NCBI GenBank assembly: GCA_963978545.1
Contig: OZ021730.1
Span: forward strand, 11,663,796-11,727,795
From: Linyphia triangularis
Taxonomy: Eukaryota > Arthropoda > Arachnida > Araneae > Linyphiidae
Reading direction: 5' to 3'
Length of the DNA: 64,000 bases
Position numbers and translations under genes: made by a program. Positions within the stretch are counted from its first letter, which is position 1. The number at the start of each line of letters is the position of its first letter. The notes under the pieces are model-generated. The model saw only the letters and a program-made list of their open reading frames with translations. It made no database searches and was not told the DNA's origin. Below, in pieces: positions 23,137 to 33,534 of this stretch.

Positions 23137-23256
23137 TTGGTTGGTTGTATTCAGATTATCTGGCGCCGTCAGCAACACGAGGGCTATAATGCGCCGAAAC
23201 ATATCGTCATTTAACAAACCAACATACATTTACAAACATCCATGCCAACACGGGAC
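23137..23256 (-). mobile_element. SINE, 5'-truncated
   Basis: Reverse-oriented SINE body and tail (minus strand: GTCCCGTGTTGGC, then GGCGCATTATAGCCC...GCGCC, then CCAA repeats). The tRNA-like head is missing. Flanked by a perfect 16-base target duplication TCAAGATATATTAAAG at 23,121-23,136 and 23,257-23,272. Confidence 0.93.
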
Positions 23257-23272
23257 TCAAGATATATTAAAG

Positions 23273-23925
23273 AAAGGAAAAAATTACATTTACTCACCTA
23301 CAAATAATTCGTATTCTTGAAAATATAAACTTCAGTTCAGGCAAAACTACCAGAGAAAAATCTCGTGCAATTAGGCTAAGCTAAGCAAAATAAATTTAAA
23401 TTGGCAAGTGAAGAAAATGGCGTAAATGACGTTGTCTTGCAAATAAGGTTGCTATAATTCCAATACAGCAAAAAGCGTAGCTAAATTGCCAAAATGGCTT
23501 GTCACATTTGGCATATTTATTTACATTTGGCATATATAAGTGGCTTTTTAGACAATCTTTTATAACCACGTTTTTTTTTTTTTTTTTTTTTTTCCTTTTT
23601 TTTTTTTTTTCCATTGCATTATTTTAAAGTAAAACGTTTCATCGCAAACACACACTTTTCAAATAAAAATAAACGATTGTGTTAGTAAAAACATTTAAGA
23701 ATGCTTGATTAATATTCAAAACAATGTATTCATTATTTTATAGATTGATTTTTTTCTTTTTCATTTGTCTATAATGTCAAGTTTCTATCAATCTTTTCAT
23801 TCAAAAGTCATCATTGTTTAACAGCGCGGTATCAATTTACATTATATAGCCTTAGGTTATTTTGAATTACAAAAATATACCTAATTATATTAAGTTTTAA
23901 CTGAGTAATATAACAAATAATTCAT
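23273..23925. other. No gene seen; poly-T rich spacer
   Basis: Contains long T-runs at about 23,571-23,610 that create a false lysine-rich reading frame on the minus strand. Otherwise AT-rich and featureless. Confidence 0.5.
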
Positions 23926-24118
23926 TTGACAACCCAGGGAGCAACTTGGGATACTCCTCCCAGGGAGCTCCGTAGGATATTACTCAATGGGACGCACTTC
24001 CCAAGGAAGTTCCAGGGAGGTAGTTCCCTAGGAGCTCCTTTTGGCTTCCTCCTCAGGACCGCCCCACAGTATCATTGGGAGTCCCGGGGTGGAATAGGGA
24101 CCTCCTTGGGAAAGTGTG
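23926..24118. repeat. GC-rich island of unknown origin
   Basis: Sharply GC-richer than its surroundings, with repeated CAGGGAG / CCTAGGAGCTCC-like words and locally palindromic TTCCCTAGGAGCTCC. It abuts the dispersed repeat that follows. It may be a separate short repeat; class unknown. Confidence 0.4.
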
Positions 24119-24125
24119 TGCTATA

Positions 24126-24565
24126 TGAGTATCTTTTTTGTGTTTTCTTAATTATATTTATGTCTTACTTTTCGTAGTCTTGACAGCATCCAGATTCATG
24201 TCTGATTTTTCTTAGAATCCAGTAGAGCTTCCCTAGGACAACTACTATATCTTTTATGTAGTTTTTTTTATTTTATTTTTTATTTAATTATTTATTATTA
24301 TCATTGCTATTACTTCATTTTGTTTGAGATTGCTTTATCCATATTACAACACTCTTAATTTAATCTGTCTGCTACTAATTTAACATCTATTTCTTTTTCC
24401 ACTTTTTTTTAATCCTTACGCTATTTTTTTTTTTTTTTTTTTTTTTGTGCTTTCTTAATTATTTTTATGTCTTACTTTTCGTAGTCTTGACACCATCCAG
24501 ATTCATGTCTGATTTTTCTGAGAATCCAGTAGTACTTTCCTAGGACAACAACCATCTCTTATAAG
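24126..24565 (+). repeat. Dispersed repeat with internal duplication, copy 2
   Basis: Same organisation and orientation as 12,290-12,680: modules with GAATCCAGTAG and CCTAGGACAAC at about 24,215 and 24,522 (period 307, lengthened by a T-run at about 24,425-24,446) around the AT-rich spacer with TTTAATCTGTCTGCTACTAA. The two copies bracket the transposase-domain/DUF4806-like remains; whether that is meaningful is open. Confidence 0.75.
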
Positions 24566-24743
24566 GAGTAGGTAGTTTTATTTGGTTTCAAAGTGCTTTT
24601 TCCCTATTAATTATTCGTTTTTAATTTTTTTCTAATATGTTATTTGTGGTTGAAAGTTATATATAAAAAAAAATTATTTTCAAAATGTTACATTCCTAAC
24701 AGATAATGTGCTGAACTAGAAATATATATATATTAAATAGAAG

Positions 24744-25200
24744 GTATAGTTTGGGTATGACGTCATGATCAAAGTTTACCTTTAAGGTGGTGGCAACACC
24801 TTTTAGTTTTGGATTTAACTTTAAGGCGGGATAGGACGAGGACGTCACTGGAAGTTGAGTTGTTCTAGGGCTGCTTCTAAACGAAGAACTTATAGTTATA
24901 GGTATTTTACTAGTGACGTCACATTAGGTTTGTCGTCATTATATGCTAAAATTTAGCTTTAAGGTGGTGGCAACACAACAAAATTTAACTTTAAGGCGCA
25001 ATGTGGAAGTTCGTGTCACGTTAGTCACTGATCGGGAGCATACCGTCACTCAAAGTTTAGTAAGCCTCTCTTGATTGGCTGGAATGTGTCACGTGACTAC
25101 ATACTCGCTTCTGATTGGTTGATAAGATTAGGCGGTGAAATCATTCAATTTCAGAGAATGAATTTTAGATCGTGGCGCCATCTAGTAACGGAAAAATCAA
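24744..25200 (+). repeat. Polinton left terminal region
   Basis: Shares with the right end, in inverse orientation, a unit running from GGGTATGACGTCATGATCAA to TTTACTAGTGACGTCAC, including GTTGAGTTGTTCTAGGGCTG. TGACGTCA occurs at 24,758 and 24,914. Further in are GATTGG (CCAAT-box) words at 25,075 and 25,114, a CACGTG near 25,091 and GGCGCCATCTA near 25,174, which recur in the central and right arrays. This is the truncated terminal inverted repeat. Confidence 0.75.
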
Positions 25201-25707
25201 TACCTTTTATCAATTGTCTAAATTATTAAAGTAGATTTACATAAATAAAATGTTGAATCATAAGACGACTTTTAAATTAATGTGAAGACCATTTGCTAAG
25301 GGTTTAATGAACACTAACCCCGAGCTACACGTGACATTTTCAATATTATACCAAATGGTAGAATATCAAACTATCGGACGTTGCCTTCATGGTAACTCAT
25401 CTGCCCACCCCCCTTCCCTAACCAATTTTGAATAAGCTAATTTTAAAGACTTTAGAAAATTATCTTGAAAAATAAATGTTGGACACAAAACTGTTTATAG
25501 AAAAATTAAATACGTTAAAAATTTAATTTAGGAGTGTTCATAGAAAGTCTTTTAAGAAGATTGGAGAGAACGTATATTTCTCTCAGAAATTAAATTTAAT
25601 GGTCACAAACAAAATCCTAAAAAAAAATTAATGAGTTAAGTTAAAGTAATGTCAATTAAATTAAAGTTTAAAAAAAGATGAATAAATTTAAGGATTAAAT
25701 GAATAAT
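25201..25707. other. 3' flank of the polymerase gene, no gene seen
   Basis: AT-rich sequence between the terminal repeat and the end of the polymerase gene. A poly(A) signal for the minus-strand gene may lie here, but I cannot single one out. Confidence 0.45.
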
Positions 25708-26945
25708 TTAAGGAATTTTGTTGTGACCATATGCGTAGCTGGTGATTCCATCTTCCAGCAAATGTCGCTTATCATCGAATGCAGACAAGGCCCTCTTGGT
25801 TTGCTGGATGGAAAAGATCTTATGTTGTTCACTTCCAATTCGTTGCTGCGTCACAGATGAGGGTTGTCGATTCAAGAGACAGTTCCAATATGTTTGATGA
25901 TTTAGCTGTCTTTGGGCTGCTCTTGCGATTCCCTTGGCAGTCTGCTTCTCTCCACACTCGCTCAGGATAGAATACATTTTAGGCCGAAGGCCGATGAACT
26001 CAAATGCAGACTTTCCATTTAGTTCGTCCTTGAAATATCCGATCTTTTTCTTATTGGAGATATCACGAAGGGGATGGTCTGCTGGATAATCGGAAAAATT
26101 GAAGAATCCCTTCAATTCCTTCAGGTCGGCAGTCAGATTTGGAGTGGTGAGTTCGTACGTCAGCGAGTCGGTGTCTGTGAACAACAGCTTGGCTTTACTC
26201 CCATACATCTTCAGGATGGTATTGTAATGAAAGTCATACATTAGTACCTTACTGAGTTCCAAGATGGTGAACCCAGCATAAATAGGCCTGTTTAATGTAA
26301 GACTCTTCACCTTCCTCTGGACAGCCGCAAGCTCATGGTCGAATTCAGAAAAGGCATGGAAGGTAGGAGAAGCCACCAGTTTCTTCGCCTTCCTAGGATC
26401 ATTGACCAGCTGTACATCCACTCGATTTCTCAAGTTTTCCATCGTCTTGCCAAACATAGCATTATTCATTAGCTTGAAAAAATCCTTGGCGAAAGATGTT
26501 GTAGCCTGTTTCCGCTGTTCTGTGTTGAAGGCTATATATTCTTTCAGCCACGGTTGCTGTGAAAACTTGAGAATTCGGTGGATTTTCGTCAAGTTCAGGC
26601 CCAGGGATAGGTACAGCTTCAAATTGCGGTAATGAAGGACATAGTTCTTCTTCGGCTGGAGGTTGGGGATTAGTTTCTCACTTGAAGAGGCTGGTCGCAT
26701 GCCCATCTCTTCCAAAATAGACTTGGCAGTAGGGGACAGCATATCAGGCTTGATGTTGAGCCGCTCAGGTGCCAGAGGGTAGAGGTTGTGCAGCTCGTGG
26801 AGTTCAACAGGGTATTCCAAATTCACTTCAAGAATGAAACCCTCATCTGCATCATCTGACTGACTGAGAATGCTGTCCAAGGATATTGTTGAAGGATCTT
26901 CCCACTGAAAATCTCCAACCGGCAAAGACTGGGACATAGCCCATC
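25708..26945 (-). pseudogene. polB: Polinton DNA polymerase B, last exon (palm motifs B and C)
   Basis: Open from the splice acceptor TTTTCAG (exon starts 26,945) to a stop at 25,708, about 412 codons. It joins the previous exon so that YLDANNLYG is followed by WAMSQSLPVGDF, the expected arrangement after motif A. Motif B region KDFFKLMNNAMFGKTMEN and motif C LFTDTDSL (metal-binding aspartates) are present. It ends with the thumb-like region (KIGYFKDELNG, FIGLRPKMYS). The enzyme would replicate the element by protein-primed synthesis. This exon itself is undamaged, but the upstream exons carry stops, a frameshift and an insertion, so the gene as a whole is dead. Confidence 0.9.
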
Positions 26946-27032
26946 CTGAAAAGATTGAAAAAATAAATAAAATTGAATGACATTGTCAAACATAGACATG
27001 TTACAGTCATTAACACTTTGCTAAATACATAC

Positions 27033-27169
27033 CATAGAGATTGTTTGCATCGAGGTACATGATGTGTCTGCTCTCCTCAGAGGGGTTGTACTCTGGACAT
27101 CCTGGATGATTAGCCTCACTATGACGATGTGTTATCATGGATACACCTCCCCGGATCCCCTTCTCGATG
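27033..27169 (-). pseudogene. polB: Polinton polB exon with motif A, 3' part after the LINE insertion
   Basis: Continues the exon split by the LINE: IEKGIRGGVSMITHR leads to HIMYLDANNLYG, motif A of the palm with its catalytic aspartate. It ends at donor GTATGTATTT; the 87-base intron is 26,946-27,032. The right limit is the left target duplication of the LINE. Confidence 0.88.
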
Positions 27170-30100
27170 CATCTCTACAGGCTGTGGCTGCGAGACTTCA
27201 TTTACAGTCCCTTCTCACAGTCTGTTGCCTATACTTACCGCCACATGCTATCATCCGTCAAGAGGAGCTGAATGACCTTATTGATCAGCTTCCAGTACCA
27301 TTTTTACTGCTCGGTGACTTTAATGGACACAGTACTATGTGGGATAATGATAATACGAACCCTCGTGGGAGACAGATTGAAAAGTTGTTATCAGATCACT
27401 GTCTCTGTCTCCTGAATAATGAGGGGAAAACCTATTTTCATGAACCCACAAGAACATTCCATTCACTTGACTTAGCCATTTGTTCCCCTATACTTTTGCC
27501 GTACTTGAATTTTGCTGTTGGGAGTGATCTACATAACAGTGATCACTTCCCTATTCTCATTTCGCACTTAGGTAGTAGTAGCGTGAACAGCCGTCTACCT
27601 ACATACAAATACCACAGGGCGAATTGGGACAAATTTACTGAGTTGGCTGTTATAACAGGAACAATGGTGGAGAGTGAGGATGTTGATACTGCTGTCCAAA
27701 ATGTCACTGAAGCAATTTTAAATGCTGCTGACTCCTCGATTCCTAAGACATCACCTAGAACACTGCGGCACTGTAAATCATACTGGAATGCAGACTGTCA
27801 GTCTGCATACAAGAAACAAAGGAAGCTATGGGGTATCTTCCGCAGATACCCAACTACAGGAAACCTTATCGCCTTTAAAAAGGCTAAGGCATTTGCTCGT
27901 AGAGTTAGACGTCAGAGTCAAAAGGATTCTTGGATAAGTTATGTCTCTTCAATTACATCTAAAACATCAAGCAAGCAGTTGTGGAAGAAGGTTAGAGCAG
28001 CCAACGGTTTGTATCCGGAATATTCTTTCCCGATACTTCAAACCGGAGCTGCTGTGTTCTCATCCCCTGAGGATATTGCTAACCTTATCGGTGAAACTTT
28101 TGAAAGTGTATCCAGTTCCGATTCTTATAGTCCTGCTTTTCTTGTGACTAAGAATCGTGCTGAACGGACTGGAATTAATTTCAAAAGCAATATTGAATAT
28201 TCCTACAACTGTGACCTTAAGATGTACGAATTGAAGAGTGCTTTATCTAAAGCACATGACACCAGTCCAGGTCCAGATGGGATCAGTTACCAAATGCTTC
28301 GCCATTTAAGTCCAGATTCTCTTTTTAACATCCTTTTTCTCTTTAATAGAATCTGGAAGGAGAACATCTTTCCTACCTTGTGGCGGGAAGCTACTGTAAT
28401 CCCCATTCTGAAACCTGGAAAGGATCCTAAGGATCCTCTAAACTATCGACCGATAGCCTTAACGAGCTGCCTTTGTAAGACCTTTGAACGTATTGTAAAC
28501 GCCCGACTCTCTTACATGTTAGAAAAAGATAAATGCATTTCACCTTTCCAGAGTGGGTTCCGACGAGGACGGTCCACTCTTGATAACATCGTGAAACTAG
28601 AAACAGATGTTCGTAATGCCTTTGTGCAGAGGAATCATCTAGTTTCAATTTTTTTCGACATTGAGAAGGCGTATGATCATACGTGGCGATATGGTATCCT
28701 GCAAACTCTATTTAATTTTGGTTTTAGGGGTAATCTGCCCCTTTTTATTCAAAATTTTTTATCATCTCGTGTTTTTAGAGTTCGCATTGGAGCTTCATTT
28801 TCTAATTATTTTAACCAATCCGAGGGAGTTCCTCAAGGTTGTGTTTTAAGTGTCACCCTTTTTAATCTTCATATCAGTAACATACTTCATGTCCTTTCAC
28901 CCTTTGTTCATGGAACTTTATATGTTGATGATTTGCAAATCTCATGTCAAACATCAAACATGCGCTTAATTGAACGTCAATTACAAACTGCTGTTAACAG
29001 ACTTATAGAATGGTGTGAACAAAACGGCCATAAACTATCACCATCTAAAAGCAGTTGTGTCCATTTCTGTAGGAGGAGGGGTCTTCACCCTGACCCTGAA
29101 ATCCACATACGCAACACGCCCATCCCTGTTGTCAACCAGATAAGGTATCTGGGAGTCATTTTCGACAACAAGATGAATTTTCTCCCACATATTTTATATT
29201 TGCGCAAGAAGTGCGAGAAATCGCTTAATATCCTCAAGGTACTCTCAAATACATCTTGGGGTGCTGATCGCACTTCTTTGCTGCGTATTTACAATTCAGT
29301 TATCTTATCTCGCATCGACTACGGATGCGTTGCGTATGGTTCTGCAGGAGCATCTCTTCTGCGCAGATTGGATACCGTTCACCATACTGCTGCCCGTATT
29401 TGTTTAGGTGCATTTCGCACCTCACCCATTGAGAGTCTGTTAACAGAGTGTTGTCAACTCCCACTTGACCTTAGACGTAAAAAGTTAAGCGCTAACTACT
29501 ACTGTAGAATAAAATCTGATCCTTGTCATCCTTTACGGAATTTGAGTTTTGACGCATATCTTGGTAGGCTATATAATGCACGTCCATCTAGCATTCGCCC
29601 ATTTTCTGAAAGAGCTCAATCTGTTCTGTCGGATGCAGCTCTAAGTGACCTAGATATCCAGCTGGCTAATTCTCAGATCTTTCCTCCATGGGATATTCCA
29701 TCATTTCAGTTTTTAAATCCATTTGCGATGCATTACAAAGCAGACACTGCCCCAGAAATTTTACAGAAGATATTTTGTTTACACCGTTTTCAGTATAGAG
29801 ACTATCATGCAGTCTATACTGATGGATCCAAAGCAGGTGAACGTGTTGGCTGTGGTGTTGTGTCTGACACATCCACAGTCAGTTTCACGCTTCATAAATC
29901 CTGCTCGGTTTTTACTTCTGAGTTGGTTGCAATCTTTTGTGCTCTGCTGCACATTTCTTTGTGCTCCCATCGCAAATTTTGTGTATACAGCGACAGTTTA
30001 AGTGCCTTAACAAGCCTGGAGCACTTTAACAACATATGTCATCCAATAGCTCCTGACATATTATCTCTGTTACACAAACTTGAGAGGAAAGGTTTTGTTA

Positions 30101-30820
30101 TTTTGTTTTGCTGGGTACCTAGTCATGTGGGGATTTCAGGAAATGAATTGGCGGACTCTGCTGCTAAAGCGGCGTCAATCCCGTTTCAGCAGCCAGTCCC
30201 CTACCAAGACATAAAATCACATATTCATAAGTTTATTTTTTCTTTGCGTCAAGAAGCATGGGATTTGCAAACTAGCAACAAACTTCATACCATTAAAAAC
30301 CATCTTCATATGTGGCCAGTAAATCCAATGCGTCGGACAGATGTCAAACTGACTCGTCTGCGCATTGGTCACACCCGATTCACGCATCGACATCTGTTAC
30401 TGGGAGAAGATCCGCCCATTTGTGATGTTTGTCGTTGCGATATTACTGTGCACCATATTTTAATTTCATGTCCAAAATTTTATTCACAACGCCTTAAATT
30501 TTTTAAAAGAACCATTTTAAAACTTGAAGATTTGGTTGGGGAAAACCCCCATCCAAATCTTTTTGCATTTCTAAGAGTGATCGGGTTTTTAAATCATATC
30601 TAATGTTTTTGTTCATATCTAGTTTTAAACCTTTTAAACTACTTCATTTTTTAAAATGAGTTTTAACACATTTTATTCCTTTTATTATATCATATCTTAT
30701 CTTCATCTATTTATAACTCATCACACATTCTAGATTCTTTTATCGTTTGTTTGGCGCAGCATGGCCCTTGTGTTGCCTTTGCGCCATAAAACAACAAATA
30801 AACAAACAAACATAAACAAA
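27170..30820 (+). mobile_element. 5'-truncated family B LINE inserted in the polB motif A exon
   Basis: Starts within the endonuclease part of ORF2 (SLQAVAARLH), runs through the RT and RNase H, and ends with 3' stem GGCGCAGCATGGCCC near 30,753 and CAAA-type repeats. A perfect 13-base target duplication CCCCTTCTCGATG lies at 27,157-27,169 and 30,821-30,833. It is antisense to the polymerase gene. Its reading frame is undamaged, so the insertion is probably younger than the decay of older LINE copies. Confidence 0.95.
27182..30603 (+). pseudogene. Truncated LINE ORF2 (family B)
   Basis: About 1,140 codons lacking the first ~85 residues of the endonuclease (the WNCRGF and QET motifs are gone). 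Retained: GDFNGHSTMW, SDHFPI, the reverse transcriptase with FFDIEKAYD, GVPQGCVLS and YVDD, RNase H with YTDGSKAGE, YSDSLSAL, WVPSHVGISGNELAD, and the finger CDVCRCDITVHHILISC. No internal stop. An apparent in-frame extension back to 27,064 is antisense polymerase sequence. Without the endonuclease N-terminus and a promoter it cannot act alone. Confidence 0.9.
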
Positions 30821-30833
30821 CCCCTTCTCGATG

Positions 30834-31212
30834 AATAGATGCATATCCACATCAGTGAAGAGGTCCAGCTTAACATCCGTCATCTTCAGAGCGGCTTGCC
30901 AAGCTAACCCGGGGGAGGTCATCATATAGGCAGCATCCAATTGGTAGAAATCCAGAGTCATCTTTCTGAAGTTCTCGAACACGTCAGAAAGGAGGAGGAC
31001 ATCGGGCTTCACGTAGAGATTATGATAGTCTCCAAGATCCTTGATTCCAAAGGTCTTCCAAACATTTTGGGTGTGAAGATAGTCCTCATCTGTGATGGAG
31101 TTGTCAGTCAGAAAGTTATGGAAGGCAGATTGGGGTGGGAGACTTGTTTCCTGGAATTTGCTGAAGGAATCCATGTATTCATAGGGATAAATCCCTTTCT
31201 TTAGCAAGAGAT
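30834..31212 (-). pseudogene. polB: Polinton polB exon, 5' part before the LINE insertion
   Basis: Exon starts at 31,212 after acceptor CTTCCTTAG. It encodes LLLKKGIYPYEYMDSF, the exonuclease III-like segment LGDYHNLYVKPDVLLLSDVF, and YMMTSPGLAWQAALKMT leading toward motif A, then is cut by the LINE at IEKG. The intron 31,213-31,290 (78 bases) separates it from the previous exon in phase 1, joining HH and D. Confidence 0.88.
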
Positions 31213-31290
31213 CTAAGGAAGAAAAAAATTTAGTGATATTGTTAAGAGCACATTAGCATAGAATTTTAACTCAATGTACATTATACACAC

Positions 31291-33227
31291 CATGATGTGA
31301 TGGAATGGAACTCTTTAGGATGGTGAACTTGTCTTTCTCCAGGTTATCAACAAGTTTCTGAAGGGAGGCGTTCAGAAACTGGAGACTGTCGATAAACTGG
31401 AGAGTCACCGGAATCTTTCCAAGTTTCTTGGTGAGGGAGAAGGAGATGTACTTCTCCATGGTGTTGGGTATGACTCCAATCTCATGATCTCGTAATTTCC
31501 CCAGGCCCTGCATGATGAGGTGGGCGTCGTAGTTCTTCAAGTTGTGGAAGACGCAGGGGATCATCTTCCGCAACCTGAAGGCAAGGTTACACTCGTTGTG
31601 TAGGACCTGACGAAACTGCCCACTCAAATGGTCGTGGTCATTGACTTTGTCACCCCCTAGCCACCCTTTGCAGAGGCCACAGTGAGTCGTCTGATTGATG
31701 ATACGTTGATTCCGTACAGTGAGTTTCATGGGGGTGATGGTGGTCAACTTTACTGCCAATTCGTCCTTCTCTGCAATGATGCTGTTGATGAAGTGGTCAA
31801 TGGCATCACGACCTCTATATACAGAGATGGGCTTTATTGGCTTGCTATCTGGACCGATGATCATGTAGGAAAAACCCACAAGCAACATGAGTGGCCGTCT
31901 TCACAGTGGATGATAGGGTGGTGGCACATGTCTTCTCCACAAGGGCTTCAAAGTCCGCGTATATGATATGCGGGACTTTCTGGGTGAACTTGAACTGTGA
32001 AAATTAAAGAATGCAGTCCGTGGGAGCTGGCATTTTGATGTGTTGAGGAGAGTGCTCGTTGCAGTAAGGAATGTGAGCCTTCAATGTTTCCTCCTTGGCA
32101 AAACGGTGCAGACAGCTATAGCAGTAGAAGCTCCGACCATCATGACGAGTGAGATTGGAGAGGAGACGGGACATATCCTTTATGAGGCAGTAATGCTGCC
32201 TCTCTCCATTGGATATGTAGAGCAAGTTGATGACTTGAGTATCCTCCCTCTTGGAAATGTAAAGAGGCATCACCTCGTCCTCATATCCATACACGTTAAT
32301 GCGGAGGTTGTTGAGTGCCTCCACGAAACGGACCTTACAGGGTGGAACTGGACAGGTGATGTTCCCCATTTTGAGCTCCTGTTCAAACTCTTGGTAGTGG
32401 TTGACCCTGTAAGGATGATTGCCGTGAGCAACGGGATGGAGGGCTGCCAAAACACTCCAGATGAAGCACTTGGTGTCCTCATTCTGGATGTTGAGGACAG
32501 CTTTCTTGGCGTCCAATTTAGCAGGCAATGAGATGTGACTGGCAGGAATTTAAGGCTGATAAGTGGCCATTTTCACTTCCAAATGGATGATAGCATCCAA
32601 GATCCAGCCGGACCCCCTCTCAATAAACTAGTCGAAGGACGTTTTGATCTTTTCAAAAGCTTGATCTACATGGGGCTGTAGCAAGCTGTCATCCAGCTCC
32701 ATGGCGACCTTACTCCTGAAGTATGGGGTGGCAAACACATCCTCTGCATTTTCATTCTTCCTGACGAACCGAATCTTGGATACGATGTACCATTTAATGG
32801 CTCGTTTGTTATCCAACTCCTCCTGCAACACATTCAGAACTTGGGGAGTACTTTCCCTAATGAAGAGGAGCAGGTCTCCAACTGCTTCTTCATTAGGGAA
32901 TAGATGACGGGTAGTGAAGACATCTGAGGTCTTCGCCTTCACTTTCCTCTTCTTGGGGGCAGGGGGTAAGGCTCCACCGCGTTGAGGAACTCGCAGGTGG
33001 GTGAGCAAATGCTGCTGCATGCTGTCTTTCCTCCAGAAGGCTTTACCACAGTTAGGACAGTCAAAAGATGGATCTTTATGTATATCCATGTGTCTATCAA
33101 GGTCAGACTTCCGAATGAATGACCTCCTACAAATTCCACAAGCAAAGTCTTTCACCCCAGAATGTATCTTCAGATGTCGCGTTAAATGACATTTATGTAT
33201 GAACGACTTATTGCAGATGGGGCACAC
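31291..33227 (-). pseudogene. polB: Polinton polB main 5' exon: zinc fingers, N-terminal domain, exonuclease
   Basis: Begins at acceptor TTAACAG with three C2H2 fingers (CPICNKSFIHKCHLTRHLKIH-type, then CGIC..., CPNC...), followed by the basic PKKRKVKAK, identical in its core to the classical SV40-type nuclear import signal. Then come the conserved Maverick N-terminal segment (VLNIQNEDTKCFIWSVLAAL, HYCLIKDMSRLL, a further Cys/His pair), the exonuclease I motif YADFEAL, an HNH-like CX2C...NDHDHLSGQ...HNECN, and exonuclease II FHNLKNYDAHLI. Damage: in-frame stops at 32,630-32,628, 32,552-32,550 and 32,006-32,004, and a one-base shift in an A/T run at 31,870-31,874. Confidence 0.85.
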
Positions 33228-33339
33228 CTGTTAAAAAAAAAAAAAAAAAAAAAAGGGTGAGTTTCAAGAAGTTATTCTATTTCAAGGACAAAAATATATA
33301 TTTTTTTAAAATATCCTCTTAAAATCTATCAACTTTATT

Positions 33340-33455
33340 TAGAATAACTATCTTCTTCTGTATCTGAAATTTTTTTATTTGGAAAAATCTATCTTCTTCT
33401 GTATCTGAAATTTTTTTATTTGGAAAAAAACTATCTTCTATATCTGAAATAATTT
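33340..33455 (+). repeat. Short tandem repeat in intron
   Basis: About two and a half copies of a 37-39 base unit containing CTATCTTCTTCTGTATCTG and a T-run, in the intron before the main polymerase exon. Confidence 0.8.
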
Positions 33456-33534
33456 TCGAATACCTCTTCATTCTTCTGAAAACATTTTAACTAGCTACAC
33501 TGAAAAATAATTTAATTTCTAAACATTTACTTAC

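Noticed and set aside
23396..23614. Lysine-rich minus-strand frame
   Set aside because: Product of long T-runs; low complexity only.
12290..24565. LTRs of a retrotransposon formed by the two dispersed repeats
   Set aside because: Same orientation fits, but there are no TG/CA ends, primer site, gag-pol frames or matching 5-base duplications between or beside them.
27064..27181. Upstream extension of the truncated LINE ORF2
   Set aside because: These codons are antisense polymerase B sequence and the target duplication; the LINE starts at 27,170.
32040..32531. 163-codon plus-strand frame
   Set aside because: Antisense shadow of the polymerase B N-terminal exon, which has recognisable motifs on the minus strand.
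33340..33455. CRISPR-like array
   Set aside because: Only two to three direct units with no unique spacers, in an intron of a eukaryotic element.
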